DNA of 6,446 nucleotides, taken from NCBI GenBank assembly GCA_016928495.1, contig JAFGKQ010000319.1, positions 1-6,446 on the forward strand. Direction: 5' to 3'. The number at the start of each line of letters is the position of its first letter. Position 1 is the stretch's first letter. This DNA is from Candidatus Fermentibacterales bacterium. GTDB taxonomy: Bacteria > Fermentibacterota > Fermentibacteria > Fermentibacterales > JAFGKQ01. The notes below the pieces were generated by a model that ran no database searches, was not told the origin of the DNA, and saw only the letters and a list, made by a program, of their open reading frames with translations. Positions 5,732 to 6,446 of this stretch are shown one piece after another. The position numbers were made by a program, and so were the translations under genes.

Positions 5732-5991
5732 CCTGGCGCCTGGTCTACGCAAGACAGGCCGCGAAGGATGCGCGGAAGCTGGCTGCGGCCGGCCTGAAGC
5801 CCAAGGCAGAGGTGCTCCTGGCGATACTCAGGCGGAATCCCTTCGAATCACCTCCACCCTTCGAGAAGCTGCCAGGCGACCTGGCGGGTGCCTACTCGCG
5901 CAGGATCAACATACAGCACCGCATCGTCTATCAGGTCCTCGAAGACGAGAAGGCCGTCAAGATAGTCCGGATGTGGACCCACTACGAGTAG
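5728..5991 (+). CDS. yoeB: YoeB/Txe-family mRNA interferase toxin
   Basis: This 87-aa protein is close to E. coli YoeB (84 aa). It keeps PFEKLPGDLAGAYSRRI and the following QHRIVYQV. Glu46 and Arg65 fall at the positions of the YoeB catalytic residues, and the end reads THYE, giving the His-Tyr pair (85-86) that YoeB uses for cleavage. YoeB binds the ribosome and cuts mRNA in the A site. The start is GTG at 5728 inside the antitoxin stop (GTGA overlap); a GTG at 5707 would add seven residues without similarity. All key residues are present, so the toxin is probably active. A terminator may be supplied by the repeat hairpin at 6006-6037. Confidence 0.95.
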   Translation: MTWRLVYARQAAKDARKLAAAGLKPKAEVLLAILRRNPFESPPPFEKLPGDLAGAYSRRINIQHRIVYQVLEDEKAVKIVRMWTHYE

Positions 5992-6005
5992 GGGACAAGA
6001 GGAGA

Positions 6006-6129
6006 GGGGACGTGCCTGATAGAGCTCGAACGTCCCCGTCTCAACCATGGTAGCGGGGACATGACACGAGGTCCCAGTGCAGCTCCGCCTGGGCCCCGCG
6101 GCACGGGATACGTGTTCCCTGCCCAAAGA
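6006..6129 (+). repeat. Hairpin repeat copy 1
   Basis: GGGGACGT (6006-6013) and ACGTCCCC (6030-6037) form a perfect 8-bp stem 14 bp after the toxin stop. The shared linker GGTAGCGGGG follows (6049-6058). A second hairpin, GGCA-c-GGGA (6100-6108) with TCCC-TGCC (6116-6123), matches the second hairpin of copy 2. This copy is longer than the others, with about 40 extra bases between linker and second hairpin. Confidence 0.7.
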
Positions 6130-6140
6130 GGAAGGAGAAA

Positions 6141-6213
6141 GGGGACACGTAACGGGTACATGTCCCCTTGTTCTGTTGATAGCGGGGGCAGGATACCCAG
6201 TCCCTGCCCAGAC
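6141..6213 (+). repeat. Hairpin repeat copy 2
   Basis: The first hairpin (6141-6167) has an 11-bp stem: GGGGACACGTA pairs with TACATGTCCCC through one G-T pair and a five-base loop. The linker GATAGCGGGG follows. The second hairpin has arms GGGCAGG (6186-6192) and CCTGCCC (6203-6209). The preceding AGGAGAAA is shared with copy 3. Confidence 0.75.
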
Positions 6214-6225
6214 AAGCAGGAGAAA

Positions 6226-6306
6226 GGAGACACGCACCCTGATCGGTGCATGTCCCCAAGTGGTAGCCCCGGGTATGAGTTCTTCGAACCCCTTCTGGAG
6301 GTGGCT
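6226..6306 (+). repeat. Hairpin repeat copy 3, right end of the cluster
   Basis: The hairpin at 6226-6257 pairs GGAGACACGCACC with GGTGCATGTCCCC through 13 pairs including two G-T pairs, with a six-base loop. The linker GGTAGCCCCG and a 32-base tail (6275-6306) follow. Both linker and tail match copy 0 on the other side of the toxin-antitoxin module. It may also end transcription of the minus-strand gene at 6342. Confidence 0.75.
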
Positions 6307-6341
6307 CAGAGGGCTCTGTCTGCTGAGGGACTTGAGGTTGG

Positions 6342-6446
6342 CTAGAGTTTGATGAGCCTGATAACTGCTGACTGATCTCCTGCCTGCAGCCTGGCGAGAT
6401 AGACGCCTGCCGGCAGGCGACTGCCGTCCAGCCAGCAGCTCATGGG
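6342..6446 (-). CDS. C-terminal end of a secreted protein with FlgD-Ig / type IX-like sorting domain
   Basis: Thirty-four codons and a TAG stop are present; the rest lies beyond the window. The residues read CWLDGSRLPAGVYLARLQAG, then SAVIRLIKL. The pattern G-x-x-L-P-A-G-V-Y-x-A-R-L followed by a hydrophobic last strand ending in K-L is the end of a FlgD-Ig or type IX secretion C-terminal domain. Such domains are removed or recognised at the outer membrane. The body of the protein and its function cannot be told. Confidence 0.85.
   Translation of the reverse strand, partial: PMSCWLDGSRLPAGVYLARLQAGDQSAVIRLIKL

Noticed and set aside
6006-6306. CRISPR array.
   Set aside because: The repeats are degenerate, irregular in spacing and length, and built of hairpins. 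There are no uniform spacers or cas genes.

Overview
The window is GC-rich bacterial DNA. It carries two secreted proteins with C-terminal sorting domains of the FlgD-Ig / type IX secretion kind, a second small exported beta-rich protein, and a remnant of an FG-GAP/VCBS-type protein. This mix suggests an uncultured lineage near the FCB superphylum (Fermentibacterota- or Eisenbacteria-like). That placement is inferred from protein style, not from a marker gene.

Layout. Positions 1-1318 (minus strand) hold an Rrf2-family regulator followed 22 bp later by the N-terminal half of hybrid cluster protein (Hcp). The promoter upstream has a palindrome filling its -35/-10 spacer. Positions 1365-2418 (minus) hold an exported, Omp28-like thioredoxin-fold protein. 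Its frame is interrupted by one UGA exactly where the first cysteine of a CxxC motif is expected. A bacterial-type SECIS hairpin follows the UGA, so I read the gene as a 333-aa selenoprotein with a U-S-S-C active site, not as a broken gene. This is the most important observation in the window. Positions 2581-3363 (minus) hold a 204-aa exported protein of unknown function with a clear promoter and a terminator-like hairpin. Positions 3373-4284 are gene-poor, with one decayed FG-GAP fragment. Positions 4472-4903 (plus) hold a BON-LysM protein of the Kbp/YgaU family. Positions 5069-5260 (minus) may encode a small membrane protein.

Positions 5329-6306 are a cluster of related hairpin repeats (four copies). 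They bracket a YefM-YoeB toxin-antitoxin module with its own promoter and palindromic operator. From 6342 to the end is the C-terminus of another secreted protein (minus).

The genes do not form one pathway. The left half has a redox theme: an Fe-S-type regulator, an NO/hydroxylamine stress enzyme and a probable redox-active selenoprotein. The right half looks like an accessory region with repeats, a toxin-antitoxin module and decayed coding sequence.
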